A DNA stretch of 64,000 nucleotides from Flavobacterium sp. SH_e (GTDB lineage Bacteria; Bacteroidota; Bacteroidia; Flavobacteriales; Flavobacteriaceae). The notes beneath the pieces were generated by a model, which worked only from the letters and a program-made list of their open reading frames with translations, was not told the DNA's origin and made no database searches. Positions 7,892 to 18,220 of the stretch are shown here, in pieces (the stretch's first letter is position 1; every line of letters begins with the position of its first letter). The stretch lies in assembly GCF_025717045.1 (NCBI RefSeq), contig NZ_JAOVZN010000001.1:372001-436000 (forward strand), in the 5' to 3' direction. The position numbers were made by a program, and so were the translations under genes.

Positions 7892-10888
7892 ATGAAAAAT
7901 TCATTCATAAAAATTAGCTTATACGCCTCTTTTATTTTTTTAATTACCAATTGCGCCTCTAAAAAAAACAATAGCGTAACCGATGCAAACAAGGATATTC
8001 CTCTGAAAGACACCGTTGTTTACGTTCAAAAAAATAGTACTGAGAAAAAGACTTTTTTCAAAGATTCTGATAAAGAAACAGCTTGGGTTGATAGCATTTA
8101 CAACAAAATGACAATTCAGGAAAAAATTGGGCAGCTTTTTATGGTTTCGGCTTATTCCAATAAAGATTCTGTACATGCAAATCAAATCATCAAACTTATT
8201 GAAGATTACAAAATAGGAAACGTTATTTTCTTCCAAGGCGGACCAGTTCGTCAGGCGAAATTGACCAATTTATATCAGTCAAAAGCAAAAGTTCCTTTAA
8301 TGATTGGAATCGATGCCGAATGGGGATTAGCCATGCGTCTAGATTCTACTTATCGTTATCCTTGGAATATGACTTTGGGCGCAATTCAGGATTTAAATTT
8401 AATTGAAAACGTGGGAAAAAATATGGCTGCCGAAAACAAAAGAATTGGCGTTCATTTCAACTTTGCTCCTGTTTTGGATATTAATACCAATCCTAAAAAT
8501 CCAATTATTGGAAACCGCTCTTTTGGTGAAGACAAAGTCAATGTAAGCGAAAAAGCGATTGCTTTAATGAAAGGAATTCAAGGAAATGGCGTTTTCTGTA
8601 CCGGAAAACATTTTCCTGGACATGGCGATACTTCAACCGATTCGCATAAAGCTTTGCCAACCGTTAATTTCTCTAAAGAACATCTTGAATTAGTTGAGTT
8701 ATATCCATACAAAAAATTATTTGACGAAGGTCTGGCTTCTGTTATGGTCGCACATCTCAATATTCCGAGTTTGGAATCACAGCCAAATTGTCCTTCTTCG
8801 GCTTCTTATAATGTAGTAACGAATCTGCTTCAAAAAGAATTAGGTTTCAACGGATTGATTTTTACTGATGGTTTAGCAATGAAAGGAGCAGCTAATTTTA
8901 AAGCTCCTGGAGATTTGGAAATAGCTGTAATTTTAGCTGGAAATGATATTTTACTTTGTCCAGACAATGTACCTGTAGCATTTCAAAAATTAGAAGCTGC
9001 ATATAACGAAAACGTAATTACAGAAGAACGATTATCACATTCGGTTAAAAAAATATTACACTACAAATACAAAGCAGGATTGCATCAATACAAACCAATT
9101 GATTTAAATAATTTATATGAAGATTTAAATCCGTCCCAAAATGATGCTTTACATTATAAATTGTACGAAAATGCAATTACAGTTTTAAAAAATGAAAAAG
9201 AAATTCTTCCTATAAAAGATTTAAGCGAAAAAATTGCGTACATAAAATTGGGTGAAGATACCAATAGCACTTTTGTTTCAACCCTAAAAAAATATACTGA
9301 AATTACAGAAGTTAAAGATACCAATCTGGACAGTTTAAATAAAGAATTGAAAAAATTCGACAAAGTTATTATCAGCTTTCACAAAGTAAATAAACCTTGG
9401 GAAAAGCAAGAATTCACACTACAGGAAATGCTTTGGCTGAAAGAAATTGCAAAACACAACAAAGTAATTTTAGACATTTTTGCAAAACCATATTCTCTTC
9501 TATCTATTTCAAATTTTGATGATATTGAAGGATTAGTAGTTTCCTATCAAAACTCAGATATTAGTCAGGTTGTTTCGGCAGAATTACTTTTTGGAGCCAT
9601 TGAAGCAAAAGGAAAATTGCCTGTTTCTATCAATGATGCTTTTCATGTCAATGACGGTTTAACTACAGAAAAACTGAATCGACTAGCTTTTACTGCTCCA
9701 GAAAACGTAAATATGAATCCTGCAATTTTATCCAAAATAGATGCTGTGGCACAAAAAGCAATCGACGGAAAAATGACACCGGGAATGCAGGTTCTAGTAG
9801 CAAGAAAAGGAAATGTCATTTTCCAGAAATCGTACGGAGCGCAAACTTACGATAACGGAAAAAAAGTTGCTAATACAGATTTATATGATGTTGCTTCGAT
9901 TTCAAAAATGATTTCGACTCTGCCAAATGTGATGCAATTGTATGATAAAAACAAAGTCGAGCTAGACACTAAATTGAAAGACATGTTGCCTTTTTTTGCT
10001 AAAACAAATAAAGAAAATATCACTTTCAAAGAGTTGTTAAATCATTATGCTGGACTTCAAGCTTGGATTCCGTTTTATAAAGCAACTTTAGACAGCAACA
10101 ATCAGCCTTCTGAAAAATATTACAGTAAAGTAGCTGGACCTAATTTTACGACGAAAGTTGCTGAGAATCTTTACATTCGAAATGATTATCATGACACGAT
10201 TATGAAAATCATTGCTGAAAGTCCTGTAGCGCAAAAAAAAGAATACAAATACAGCGATTTTACTTTTATAATTCTAAAAGAATATTTAGAAAGAAAAACG
10301 CATAAAAAATTGGAAGATTTAAGCAAAGAAAATTTCTTCAGCACATTAGGAATGACCAATACGCTTTACAATCCGCTGGACAGATTTGATAAAAGCAATA
10401 TTGCTCCAACTGAAATCGATAATTATTTCAGACATCAGGTAATTCAAGGTTATGTTCACGACATGGCAGCCGCAATGGAAGGCGGCGTCGCGGGTCACGC
10501 AGGAATTTTCTCGAACAGTATGGATGTTGCCAAAATGATGCAGCTATTTTTACAAAAGGGAAATTACGGCGGAATTCAATACTTTTCTCCCGAAACTTTT
10601 GACGCTTTTAATACCTGTTATTACAAAAATCAAGGCCTTTTGAGAGGATTAGGATTTGACAAACGAATCCAAAAAGGTGGGCCAACTTGCAATTGTGTTT
10701 CTGAATCAAGTTTTGGCCACACAGGTTTTACAGGAAACATGGCTTGGGCAGATCCTGAAACCGAAATTGTTTATGTATTCCTATCGAACAGAACTTATCC
10801 TGAAGTGGTTAACGACGAAAATAAATTAGCCAAAGGAAAAATCAGAGAAGAAATTCAGCAAATAATTCAAAATGCAATCATAAAATAA
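7892..10888 (+). CDS. GH3 beta-N-acetylhexosaminidase (NagZ) fused to a serine beta-lactamase-fold (AmiE-like) domain, lipoprotein
   Basis: 998 residues. The signal peptide has lipobox ITNC (Cys at about 21), so it acts outside the cytoplasm. Residues about 65-400 are a NagZ-type GH3 barrel: KHFPGHGDTSTDSH is the NagZ loop and FTDGLAM carries the catalytic Asp. Residues about 420-600 resemble a degenerate GH3 C-terminal domain. Residues about 610-990 are a penicillin-binding/beta-lactamase fold with SISK (SxxK), YSD and HTG motifs. In B. subtilis the separate NagZ (YbbD) and AmiE (YbbE, beta-lactamase family amidase) act in order on muropeptides; here both appear on one chain. Predicted role: remove GlcNAc and strip the peptide from MurNAc. 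The exact specificity of the second domain is inferred. Confidence 0.92.
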   Translation: MKNSFIKISLYASFIFLITNCASKKNNSVTDANKDIPLKDTVVYVQKNSTEKKTFFKDSDKETAWVDSIYNKMTIQEKIGQLFMVSAYSNKDSVHANQIIKLIEDYKIGNVIFFQGGPVRQAKLTNLYQSKAKVPLMIGIDAEWGLAMRLDSTYRYPWNMTLGAIQDLNLIENVGKNMAAENKRIGVHFNFAPVLDINTNPKNPIIGNRSFGEDKVNVSEKAIALMKGIQGNGVFCTGKHFPGHGDTSTDSHKALPTVNFSKEHLELVELYPYKKLFDEGLASVMVAHLNIPSLESQPNCPSSASYNVVTNLLQKELGFNGLIFTDGLAMKGAANFKAPGDLEIAVILAGNDILLCPDNVPVAFQKLEAAYNENVITEERLSHSVKKILHYKYKAGLHQYKPIDLNNLYEDLNPSQNDALHYKLYENAITVLKNEKEILPIKDLSEKIAYIKLGEDTNSTFVSTLKKYTEITEVKDTNLDSLNKELKKFDKVIISFHKVNKPWEKQEFTLQEMLWLKEIAKHNKVILDIFAKPYSLLSISNFDDIEGLVVSYQNSDISQVVSAELLFGAIEAKGKLPVSINDAFHVNDGLTTEKLNRLAFTAPENVNMNPAILSKIDAVAQKAIDGKMTPGMQVLVARKGNVIFQKSYGAQTYDNGKKVANTDLYDVASISKMISTLPNVMQLYDKNKVELDTKLKDMLPFFAKTNKENITFKELLNHYAGLQAWIPFYKATLDSNNQPSEKYYSKVAGPNFTTKVAENLYIRNDYHDTIMKIIAESPVAQKKEYKYSDFTFIILKEYLERKTHKKLEDLSKENFFSTLGMTNTLYNPLDRFDKSNIAPTEIDNYFRHQVIQGYVHDMAAAMEGGVAGHAGIFSNSMDVAKMMQLFLQKGNYGGIQYFSPETFDAFNTCYYKNQGLLRGLGFDKRIQKGGPTCNCVSESSFGHTGFTGNMAWADPETEIVYVFLSNRTYPEVVNDENKLAKGKIREEIQQIIQNAIIK

Positions 10889-10956
10889 TTCAAGACGAAA
10901 GTCTTGCTTCATGCATCTTTCATCTAAAAAAAACTAACATCTAAAATCTAAACCCA

Positions 10957-12228
10957 ATGACAAAAGAACGTTTAACTTCACTCGATGTCTTTAGAGGATT
11001 TACCATTTTCTTAATGACAATTGTAAATAATCCGGGAAGCTGGTCTTCTATTTATCCGCCTTTAGAACACGCCGAATGGCATGGTTGCACGCCAACAGAC
11101 TTAGTTTTCCCGTTTTTTGTTTTTATAATGGGAACTGCAATTCCGTTTGCAATGCCCACAAAACATTTTGACGGAAGTGTTTTTAATAAAATCTTAGTCC
11201 GTTCGCTTCGAATTTTCTGTTTGGGATTGTTTTTAAGTGTTTTTAGCAGAATTCATTTATTTGGTTTAGAAGGAATTCCATTATTAGGATTGAGGTTGAT
11301 TATTGCTTTTGCAGTGGCTTATGCACTTTTAGGAAACTTTTCAATGAAAGTCAAAACTATTCTTGCAGTTGGAATCTTTATCATATTGTTTTCGCTATCT
11401 TTTAGCGGATTAGAACATTTTGAAGATACTAGAATTCCAGGCGTTTTACAAAGAATTGCGATTGTGTATTTCTTTACTTCAATTTTATATTTAAAGACAA
11501 ATTTAAAAACACAGCTTTTAGTTTTAGCCACACTTTTAATTGGATATTGGCTTTTAATGGCTTTTGTTCCCGTTCCAGGATTTGGCCCTGCTAATTTCGA
11601 AAAAGGAACCAATTTAGCTGCTTGGATAGACAATACACTTTTAAACGGACATTTATGGGCATCGTCTAAAACTTGGGATCCAGAAGGAATTTTGAGCACT
11701 TTACCAGCAATTGGAACTGGAATTTTAGGAATGTACATTGGACAGCTTTTAAACTTACAAATTGACAGAATTCAAATCGTCAAAAAAACAGCCATTACAG
11801 GAATTATTTTACTAATTGGTGGTTTAATTTGGAACACCTTCTTCCCTATTAACAAATCGCTCTGGACGAGTTCTTATGTTTTATACACGGCAGGAATAGC
11901 AACAATTTCATTAACACTTTTATATTTTATAATTGATGTAAAAGGCTATAATAAATGGACCAAATTATTCTTGATTTGGGGAGTAAACCCAATGATCGTT
12001 TTTTTCTTTTCAGGAATAATTCCGAGAGTTTTAGGCTCGATAAAAGTGGCAAATCCTGAAGTTGCTGGAGAAGAAATCGGACTTCAAGCCTATATTTATG
12101 ATCACGGAATTGTACCTTGTTTTGAAAATCCACTGAATGCATCGTTGGCTTACGCTTTATCTTATGCAGTTTTCTGGTCTTTCATTTTATGGATTTTCTA
12201 CAAAAAGAAACTGATTTTTAAAGTTTAA
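10957..12228 (+). CDS. NagX-like inner-membrane protein (COG4299/DUF5009, HGSNAT-related)
   Basis: 423 residues, about 11 membrane helices. The N-terminal signature RLTSLDVFRGFTIFLM, followed by WHGCTPTDLVFPFFVFIMG, is typical of the heparan-alpha-glucosaminide N-acetyltransferase-like family, which includes NagX of amino-sugar regulons. The family's proposed roles are acetyl transfer across the membrane or amino-sugar uptake. It lies 68 bp after the NagZ-AmiE gene on the same strand and ends the salvage operon. A possible job here is import or re-acetylation of amino sugars; which one cannot be told from the sequence. It could also be the actual MurNAc carrier, with the SSS protein handling another solute. 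Confidence 0.85.
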   Translation: MTKERLTSLDVFRGFTIFLMTIVNNPGSWSSIYPPLEHAEWHGCTPTDLVFPFFVFIMGTAIPFAMPTKHFDGSVFNKILVRSLRIFCLGLFLSVFSRIHLFGLEGIPLLGLRLIIAFAVAYALLGNFSMKVKTILAVGIFIILFSLSFSGLEHFEDTRIPGVLQRIAIVYFFTSILYLKTNLKTQLLVLATLLIGYWLLMAFVPVPGFGPANFEKGTNLAAWIDNTLLNGHLWASSKTWDPEGILSTLPAIGTGILGMYIGQLLNLQIDRIQIVKKTAITGIILLIGGLIWNTFFPINKSLWTSSYVLYTAGIATISLTLLYFIIDVKGYNKWTKLFLIWGVNPMIVFFFSGIIPRVLGSIKVANPEVAGEEIGLQAYIYDHGIVPCFENPLNASLAYALSYAVFWSFILWIFYKKKLIFKV

Positions 12229-12294
12229 TAATTCTTTTCAATCCCTTTTCTAAGCAGGTTAAATTTAATCTGCGACATCTGCTTTTATCTTTTT

Positions 12295-12340
12295 AAATCT
12301 GCGTGAAAAAATCTGTACGCAAAATATTTCACGCAGATTT
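12295..12340. repeat. 14-bp inverted repeat in the intergenic gap
   Basis: AAATCTGCGTGAAA (12295-12308) is matched exactly by its reverse complement TTTCACGCAGATTT (12327-12340), with an 18-nt spacer. Partial copies of the same words (AATCTGCGAC at 12267, AGCAGATTAA at 12352) lie on both sides. It looks like a dispersed intergenic palindrome and may also end transcription of the salvage operon. The rest of 12229-12525 shows no gene. Confidence 0.65.
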
Positions 12341-12525
12341 AATAAGATTTTAGCAGATTAATTTAGATTTTATTTATTTCAAAATAATTTCAGCCGGACT
12401 AACGTAATTGTTTGTTAGTTATAATTTCTGATGCCAGTATAAAATAAAGCTGTTTTTCTTTTTTTCTAAAAATTTTGAGAAAAGCAGTATCTTGCCGTAC
12501 TAATCAAAAGCGTCAGTTTCGAATT

Positions 12526-14016
12526 ATGGATAGTCCGGTTGAAATTCCTTTTAAAAGCTTTATTCTACTTAAACCAGAAGAAGGCACTGCTATTTACTTA
12601 CAGATTGTTTTTGAGTTTATCAAAGCCATACAAACGGGTTTTCTTCCCGAAGGCACAAAACTTCCTGGCACCCGAATTTTGTGCAAAGTACTTTCTGTTA
12701 ATCGAAATACTTTAATCAAAGCTTTTCAAGATTTAGAATCTCAAGGTTGGATAGAAACTCTTCCGAACAAAGGAACTTTCATTTTATCTCAGCAAAAACA
12801 AAAAAACAAAGCTGAATTTACGATTTCGAAAGAAGAAAATTCATCTGAAGGAAGTGTTGGATTTAGTTTTCAGCGTTCTACCATTCTTGAAAGTCCAATA
12901 GAAATAAGTAATCTTCCGCATCAATTTAATGACGGAATGCCCGATTTAAGATTAGTTCAAACAGATGTTTTAGCCAGATTATATGTTTCGAAATTAAAAA
13001 GAAGAAAAACATCTAAAACTTACGAACAGATAGAATTACGTTCGCATTCGAATTTTAAAACGCATTTTTCTAATTATCTGAATCTTACTCGAGGAATTCG
13101 CATTGCAACTTCAAATTTACTTACCACAAGCAGTCACGAAATTGCTTTGTATTTGGTTACCAAAGTACTTATTTCTCCAAATGATAAAGTGGTCGTGGCT
13201 TCTCCAGGATATTATATGTCCAATATGACGTTAACCAATACAGGTGCACAGATTATTTCTATTCCTGTAAATGAAGACGGAATTGACACTAAAAAACTGA
13301 AAGAAATCTGCGAAACATCAAAAATTAGAGTTTTATATCTGACATCCAATTATCATTATCCAACTACAATTTCACTTAGCGCAAAAAAAAGAATAGAAGT
13401 TCTGGAATTGGCAAATCAATACGAATTTGTAATTCTCGAAGACGATTACGATTTTGATTTTCATTACGATAATAATCCAGTTCTGCCTTTAGCCGCTTTC
13501 GATTCAAATCAGAAAGTGGTTTATATTGGTTCTTTTGGAAGATCGCTTCCATCAGGATTTAGTTACGGATTTGTCGCCGCTCCTACAGAATTTATTAAAG
13601 AACTTGAAAAACATCAAAACACTCTAGAACCTAGAATTGATGTACTAAAAGAACAAGTTTTAACCGAATGGATTACCGAAGGCGAAGTGCACAGACTTTC
13701 AAAAAAGAATAAAAAAATCTATAAGGAACGCCGTGATTATTTTGTTTCAATTCTTAATGATAAACTAAAAGATAAAATCAAATTTAAAGTTCCGCCGCGA
13801 GGATTAGCAATTTGGGTCGAATGGTTGGATCATTTTAATTTGATACAATTTCAAAAAGAATGTTCCAATCACGGTTTATTTCTCCCAAAAACCATTTTAT
13901 ATCAAACCAAAAATCTTACTGCAACCCGCTTAGGTTTTGGACATTTAGAAAAAGAAGAAATGGAAAAAGCTGTCGCTATTTTGAGCGAATGTCTTGAAAT
14001 AATTTTAACAAAATAA
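12526..14016 (+). CDS. MocR/PdxR-like regulator: GntR winged helix fused to a fold-type I aminotransferase domain
   Basis: 496 residues from ATG 12526; an upstream in-frame TTG at 12475 would add 17 poorly conserved residues. Residues about 15-85 are a GntR-type winged helix (YLQIVFEFIKAIQTG, LPGTRILCKVLSVNRNTL, GWIETLPNKGTFI). The rest is aminotransferase-like, with EDDYDFDFHY (PLP ring-binding Asp) and a segment YIGSFGRSLPSGFSYGF. At the position where PLP-lysine is expected (SFSKxLxP in the family) the sequence reads SFGRSLPSG, so the Schiff-base lysine appears replaced by Arg. The protein may therefore bind PLP weakly or sense another ligand. The target gene is unknown: the neighbours are membrane protein-LigD downstream and NagX-like upstream. 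Confidence 0.88.
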   Translation: MDSPVEIPFKSFILLKPEEGTAIYLQIVFEFIKAIQTGFLPEGTKLPGTRILCKVLSVNRNTLIKAFQDLESQGWIETLPNKGTFILSQQKQKNKAEFTISKEENSSEGSVGFSFQRSTILESPIEISNLPHQFNDGMPDLRLVQTDVLARLYVSKLKRRKTSKTYEQIELRSHSNFKTHFSNYLNLTRGIRIATSNLLTTSSHEIALYLVTKVLISPNDKVVVASPGYYMSNMTLTNTGAQIISIPVNEDGIDTKKLKEICETSKIRVLYLTSNYHYPTTISLSAKKRIEVLELANQYEFVILEDDYDFDFHYDNNPVLPLAAFDSNQKVVYIGSFGRSLPSGFSYGFVAAPTEFIKELEKHQNTLEPRIDVLKEQVLTEWITEGEVHRLSKKNKKIYKERRDYFVSILNDKLKDKIKFKVPPRGLAIWVEWLDHFNLIQFQKECSNHGLFLPKTILYQTKNLTATRLGFGHLEKEEMEKAVAILSECLEIILTK

Positions 14017-14025
14017 ATTTTTTAA

Positions 14026-14065
14026 TGGTTGAAACCACGGACTATGCTTGAATATAAATGCGTAT
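14026..14065 (+). repeat. REP-like palindromic repeat, copy 1
   Basis: TGGTTGAAACCACGG followed by ACTATG, TTGAATATA and TGCGTAT. The same ordered words occur at 18225-18266. The core can fold into a short CGTGG/CCACG-type hairpin, with one side degraded in this copy. It lies immediately after the MocR gene and before a terminator. Confidence 0.7.
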
Positions 14066-14070
14066 AAAAA

Positions 14071-14099
14071 AATGGCTATCTCAAAAGATAGCCATTTTG
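14071..14099 (+). terminator. Rho-independent terminator of the MocR-like gene
   Basis: AATGGCTATCT (14071-14081), loop CAAA, AGATAGCCATT (14086-14096), then TTGAT. The 11-bp perfect stem ends the MocR transcript. An apparent 63-codon frame at 14048-14239 reads straight through this hairpin and the repeat, so I do not call it a gene. Confidence 0.75.
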
Positions 14100-14262
14100 A
14101 TATTATTAAAGACTTCTTCTCTTCTCAAAAACGATGTCTTTCAAATGTAAGTGAAAATCAGCTAATTACTGATAATTATATAAGTGCTCATTTTAATCCT
14201 ATAACAGAAAAAACCTTTTTGAAAGTAACTTTGAAATAGAGTTTTAATTCAAAAAGGTCTAT

Positions 14263-14742
14263 ATGATTTACAACATTATACAATTACTTTTAATTTCAAT
14301 TGGGGCGACATCGGCTATGACTTGGTTTAGTTATGCCATGTCGAAGAGCTTTAGAGAATTGTATAAAGAACCTGTTTTATTGAGTTTTGCTCTAAAAAAA
14401 ACAAATATTAGCCTTTCCGAAGAATCTCAGAATACTTGGGGATGGTTGATACATTACATTATTGGTTTTCTATTTGTTATGGGATATCATGTATTATGGG
14501 TAAAGAATATTTTGCCAATTTCTCCACTAAGTGCTCTTATATTAGGAGTTATCAGTGGTGTAATTGGCATACTCAGCTGGGTAATTATATTTAAAATGGC
14601 CAATCATCAACCCCCAATTGATTTTAAAGGTTATTATATTCAGCTGTTCTTTGCCCATATTATTTTTGCTGCAACAGCAACGGCGCTTTACTCTATTTCA
14701 TTAACTATTTTAATTCTTTTGAAAGCTTATGTCACTGTCTAA
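14263..14742 (+). CDS. Small four-helix membrane protein next to ligD
   Basis: 159 residues with hydrophobic segments at about 4-24, 62-82, 88-112 and 125-153; no catalytic motif recognised. Its end overlaps the ligD start by 14 bp (14729-14742), so the two are almost certainly co-transcribed and perhaps translationally coupled. A polar stretch (SKSFRELYKEPVLLSFALKK) separates helices 1 and 2. The family is not identified. The tight coupling to ligD makes a role related to end-joining conditions (stress, desiccation) possible but unproven. Confidence 0.8.
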   Translation: MIYNIIQLLLISIGATSAMTWFSYAMSKSFRELYKEPVLLSFALKKTNISLSEESQNTWGWLIHYIIGFLFVMGYHVLWVKNILPISPLSALILGVISGVIGILSWVIIFKMANHQPPIDFKGYYIQLFFAHIIFAATATALYSISLTILILLKAYVTV

Positions 14743-17290
14743 ATACCATCAAAAAAGAGATTTTAAACAAACCCGTGAACCTAAGGGAAAAGTTGAAAAA
14801 TCGGGTAACGAATTGATTTTTGTTGTGCAGAAACATGCCGCGTCTCATCTTCACTATGATTTTAGGCTAGAAATGGATGGTGTTCTAAAAAGCTGGGCAG
14901 TACCAAAAGGCCCGTCAATGGATCCTGAAGTAAAACGTCTCGCCATGATGGTCGAAGATCATCCGTACAGTTACAAGGATTTTGAAGGCACAATTCCTGA
15001 AGGAAATTATGGCGCAGGAAATGTAATTGTTTGGGATAACGGAACATATACTTCTGATGAAAAAACTGCTTCTGAAGAAAAACAATTATTAAGTGATCTA
15101 GCAAAAGGTCGTTTGAGTTTTGTTTTAAAAGGCAAAAAGCTGAAAGGTGAATTTTCATTAGTTAAACTTCACGGAAAACAGGAAAATGCTTGGCTCTTAA
15201 TCAAGAAAAATGACAAATATGCTTCTATTGAAGATATTTTAGAAAAAAATAAATCGGTTATTTCTAAAAGAAGTTTGGAACAATTAGAAGAAAAATCTAA
15301 AAAATTGGTTTCAAAAACTGAAGAAAAAACAATTGAGAAAAAAGAAGCAAAAAAAAAGTCTAATCCAAAAGTAGAAATTGCTGAATTTGTAAAACCAATG
15401 CTTGCCACCGTACGCGAAAAACCTTTTGACGATGACGAATGGATTTTCGAAAATAAATATGACGGCTACAGAACGATTGCGGTTATTAATGCTCAAAATG
15501 TAGATTTATTCAGCAGAAATGAACTTTCTTTCAACTCTAATTTTAAACCCATTGCCGAAGAATTACAGCAAATAGATCATACGGTAGTTTTGGATGGCGA
15601 AATTGTGGTTGAAAATGATTCTGGCAGAGCCGATTTTCAGCTGCTACAAAACTATATGAAAACAGGAATTGGAAATCTAAAATACTATGTTTTTGATTTA
15701 TTGAATTTAGACGGAAATCTTATTACCGAATTAGCCCTTTTGGAAAGAAAAGAACTCCTGAAAATTCTTTTTAATAAATATCCTTTTTCGAATGTTTTTT
15801 ATTCTGAACATACAGTTGGAGACGGAATTAAACAATTTGAAAAAGCAGTTAAGAATAAGACGGAAGGCATAATAGCTAAAAGAGCTGATAGCACTTATGC
15901 TGTAAACAGAAGAAGTACGAACTGGCTTAAAACAAAAACAGCAAACGAAGAAGAAGCCATAATTATTGGAATCACTGAGCCTAAAAATTCAAGAAAGTAT
16001 TTTGGTGCTATTCTTCTTGGTCAATATGATGGTAAAAAACTGCAATACATTGGCAAATGCGGAACAGGTTTTACCGAATCTGTGCTAAAAGATCTATATA
16101 CTAAACTCGAATCTTACTTTATTGAAAAATCTCCGCTTGACGAAAAAATCCCTTTGCGAGACAAAATTCAATGGGTTAAACCCAAAATAGTTTGTCAGGT
16201 AAAATTCTCCGAATGGACGCAGGATCAGCATTTGCGACATCCCGTTTATCTTGGAACAAGAATAGACAAAAAAGCTGAGGAAGTTTTTTTATCATTTGCA
16301 AAAGACAATTCAACTCAACTAAATTCAGATGAAATGATCATTACACAAGAAAATAAAAAGGAAAAAACAGAGAACGATTACGATTTAAAAGTAGGTAAAA
16401 CGGTATTGCATCTTACTAACCAGAATAAAGTGTATTTCCCTAAAGATGGCATCACAAAAGGCGATATTATTCATTATTATGATGAAGTATCAGCACTCAT
16501 TCTTCCGTATTTAAAAGATCGTCCTGAATCTATGAATCGTTTTCCAAATGGAATTGACGGACCAAGTTTTTATCAGAAAGATGTTGATGTCGATAAAATT
16601 CCGAGATGGCTTAAAACTAAAAAAATCTTCTCTGAATCGAATAACGCCAACATTGATTATTTAATTTGTAATGATAAGGAAACCTTGCTTTATATGGCAA
16701 ATTTAGGTTGCATAGAAATGAATCCGTGGAATTCGACCATTAAACATATTCATAATCCAGATTGGCTGGTTATTGATTTAGATCCTGCAAAAGACGATTT
16801 CAAACAAGTGGTGCAAACAGCTTTGGTTGTAAAAGAAGTTTTAGACGAATTGGAAACGGAATGTTTGTGCAAAACTTCCGGAGCTTCTGGGCTTCATATT
16901 TACATTCCGCTTGGTGCGCAGTACGATTATGATTCTATAAAAATTCTAGGCGAATTGATTGCTAAAGAAGTGCAATCCAGAATTCCTGATATTACGACGG
17001 TTGACAGAAGCATTAAAAAAAGAAACAACAAATTATATATAGATTTTTTACAAAACCGACGCGGACAAACTTTGGCGGCACCGTATTCTGTTCGACCAAA
17101 ACCTGGCGCAACAGTTTCTACACCTTTGGAATGGAGTGAAGTGAATGAAAAACTGCACCCGTCGCAATTTACTATCAAAAATGTCTTGAGACGTTTTGAG
17201 AAAAAAGGCGATTTATGGAACCCCGTTTTATCTAAAGGGGCAAACATTAAAAAGATTATTCATAAACTAGAAAATAACCAAAACAGTTAA
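14729..17290 (+). CDS. ligD: DNA ligase D (phosphoesterase-ligase-polymerase)
   Basis: 853 residues with all three LigD domains in the order PE-Lig-Pol. The 3'-phosphoesterase is at about 15-165 ([33 protein letters not shown] segment). The ATP-dependent ligase is at about 215-530, with the adenylated lysine in ENKYDGYR (Lys243) and downstream ligase motifs ([19 protein letters not shown]). The primase-like polymerase is at about 550-853 ([13 protein letters not shown] metal-binding acids, [14 protein letters not shown]). LigD trims, fills and seals broken ends together with Ku. The gene converges on ku with a 4-bp overlap of the two 3' ends, an unusual arrangement because the partners are not in one operon. 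Confidence 0.97.
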   Translation: MSLSKYHQKRDFKQTREPKGKVEKSGNELIFVVQKHAASHLHYDFRLEMDGVLKSWAVPKGPSMDPEVKRLAMMVEDHPYSYKDFEGTIPEGNYGAGNVIVWDNGTYTSDEKTASEEKQLLSDLAKGRLSFVLKGKKLKGEFSLVKLHGKQENAWLLIKKNDKYASIEDILEKNKSVISKRSLEQLEEKSKKLVSKTEEKTIEKKEAKKKSNPKVEIAEFVKPMLATVREKPFDDDEWIFENKYDGYRTIAVINAQNVDLFSRNELSFNSNFKPIAEELQQIDHTVVLDGEIVVENDSGRADFQLLQNYMKTGIGNLKYYVFDLLNLDGNLITELALLERKELLKILFNKYPFSNVFYSEHTVGDGIKQFEKAVKNKTEGIIAKRADSTYAVNRRSTNWLKTKTANEEEAIIIGITEPKNSRKYFGAILLGQYDGKKLQYIGKCGTGFTESVLKDLYTKLESYFIEKSPLDEKIPLRDKIQWVKPKIVCQVKFSEWTQDQHLRHPVYLGTRIDKKAEEVFLSFAKDNSTQLNSDEMIITQENKKEKTENDYDLKVGKTVLHLTNQNKVYFPKDGITKGDIIHYYDEVSALILPYLKDRPESMNRFPNGIDGPSFYQKDVDVDKIPRWLKTKKIFSESNNANIDYLICNDKETLLYMANLGCIEMNPWNSTIKHIHNPDWLVIDLDPAKDDFKQVVQTALVVKEVLDELETECLCKTSGASGLHIYIPLGAQYDYDSIKILGELIAKEVQSRIPDITTVDRSIKKRNNKLYIDFLQNRRGQTLAAPYSVRPKPGATVSTPLEWSEVNEKLHPSQFTIKNVLRRFEKKGDLWNPVLSKGANIKKIIHKLENNQNS

Positions 17291-18066
17291 GAAGATTTTT
17301 TCTTTTTGGTTTCTAAGCTCGCTTTCAGCATTTCCATTAAATCGTCGCTTTGTTTGTGCACGACTTTTAGTTTTGGAGCTGCTTTCTGCGGTTTTCCTTT
17401 GGCTTTCTTTTTAATGATATCCAAAAGTTTGGCAGTATATTCGTCTTTAAAACCAGAAATATCAAATTTCTCCGTCAGCTGATCGATTAGTTTTTCAGCC
17501 ATATCCATTTCTTTGGTGGATTTTTTGGACATTGGCGGAAGTTTCAATTCCGCTGTATTTCGAATTTCCTGTTCAAAACGAATTCGGTTTAAAACAATGA
17601 CGTTTTTGTACGGTTTTAAAATGGCCAAACTTTCTTTGTTTCTTAAAACAAATCTTGTAACACCAACTTTTCCTGAAGCTTCAAGTGCATCGCGAAGCAA
17701 TCCGTACGCATTCATTGCGCCTTTATCGGGTTCCAGATAATAAGGTTGTTCGTAATAAATACTTTGAATTTCTTTTTCAAAAGCAAAACTTTCAATATCA
17801 ATTGTTTTGGTTTTAATGGCATCTGCCGCTTCAAAATCGGAATCTTCCAGAATGACATATTTGCCTTCCAGATTATATCCTTTTACGATATTGGCAAAAT
17901 CTACTTCTTTTCCCGTATTTTCATTCACGCGTTTAAACTTGATATTCGCATGATCTTTCGCGTCAAGCATATCCATATCCAAACTGCTTTCCTGCACTGC
18001 CGAAAACATTTTTATTGGAATATTAATTAATCCAAAACTTACCGAACCTGTCCAAATTGATCTCAT
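17287..18066 (-). CDS. ku: Non-homologous end-joining protein Ku
   Basis: 259 residues from ATG 18066, chosen because bacterial Ku starts [17 protein letters not shown]; an ATG at 18090 would add eight residues. The Ku core follows, with [20 protein letters not shown] and an ending in a Lys-rich C-terminal tail ([14 protein letters not shown]), the usual bacterial LigD/DNA contact region. Ku forms a ring homodimer on double-strand ends and recruits LigD. The gene has its own promoter region (18067-18147) and runs toward ligD, sharing 17287-17290 with its 3' end. Confidence 0.97.
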   Translation of the reverse strand: MRSIWTGSVSFGLINIPIKMFSAVQESSLDMDMLDAKDHANIKFKRVNENTGKEVDFANIVKGYNLEGKYVILEDSDFEAADAIKTKTIDIESFAFEKEIQSIYYEQPYYLEPDKGAMNAYGLLRDALEASGKVGVTRFVLRNKESLAILKPYKNVIVLNRIRFEQEIRNTAELKLPPMSKKSTKEMDMAEKLIDQLTEKFDISGFKDEYTAKLLDIIKKKAKGKPQKAAPKLKVVHKQSDDLMEMLKASLETKKKKSS

Positions 18067-18147
18067 GGCTTTTGTTTTAAAATTGAACATTAAATTTAGT
18101 TCAACAAAAAAACGTAAGCCTTACAAAATCAAAAAATTACTTTATAA

Positions 18148-18203
18148 AATTATGAGTTATGAATTATGAGTTATGAATTATGAGTTTTGAATTATGAGTT
18201 TTG
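18148..18203 (+). repeat. Four tandem 14-bp repeats
   Basis: Unit AATTATGAGTT(A/T)TG occurs four times head to tail: 18148-18161, 18162-18175, 18176-18189 and 18190-18203. Units 1-2 carry A and units 3-4 carry T at the variable position. An inverted version of the same words lies at 18318-18343, so about 26 bp on each side could pair across the REP-like repeat. Confidence 0.85.
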
Positions 18204-18220
18204 AATTTTATCTATGTGTT

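Noticed and set aside
14048..14239. 63-codon plus-strand frame after the MocR-like gene
   Set aside because: It begins in a REP-like repeat and reads through an 11-bp perfect terminator hairpin; composition is not gene-like.
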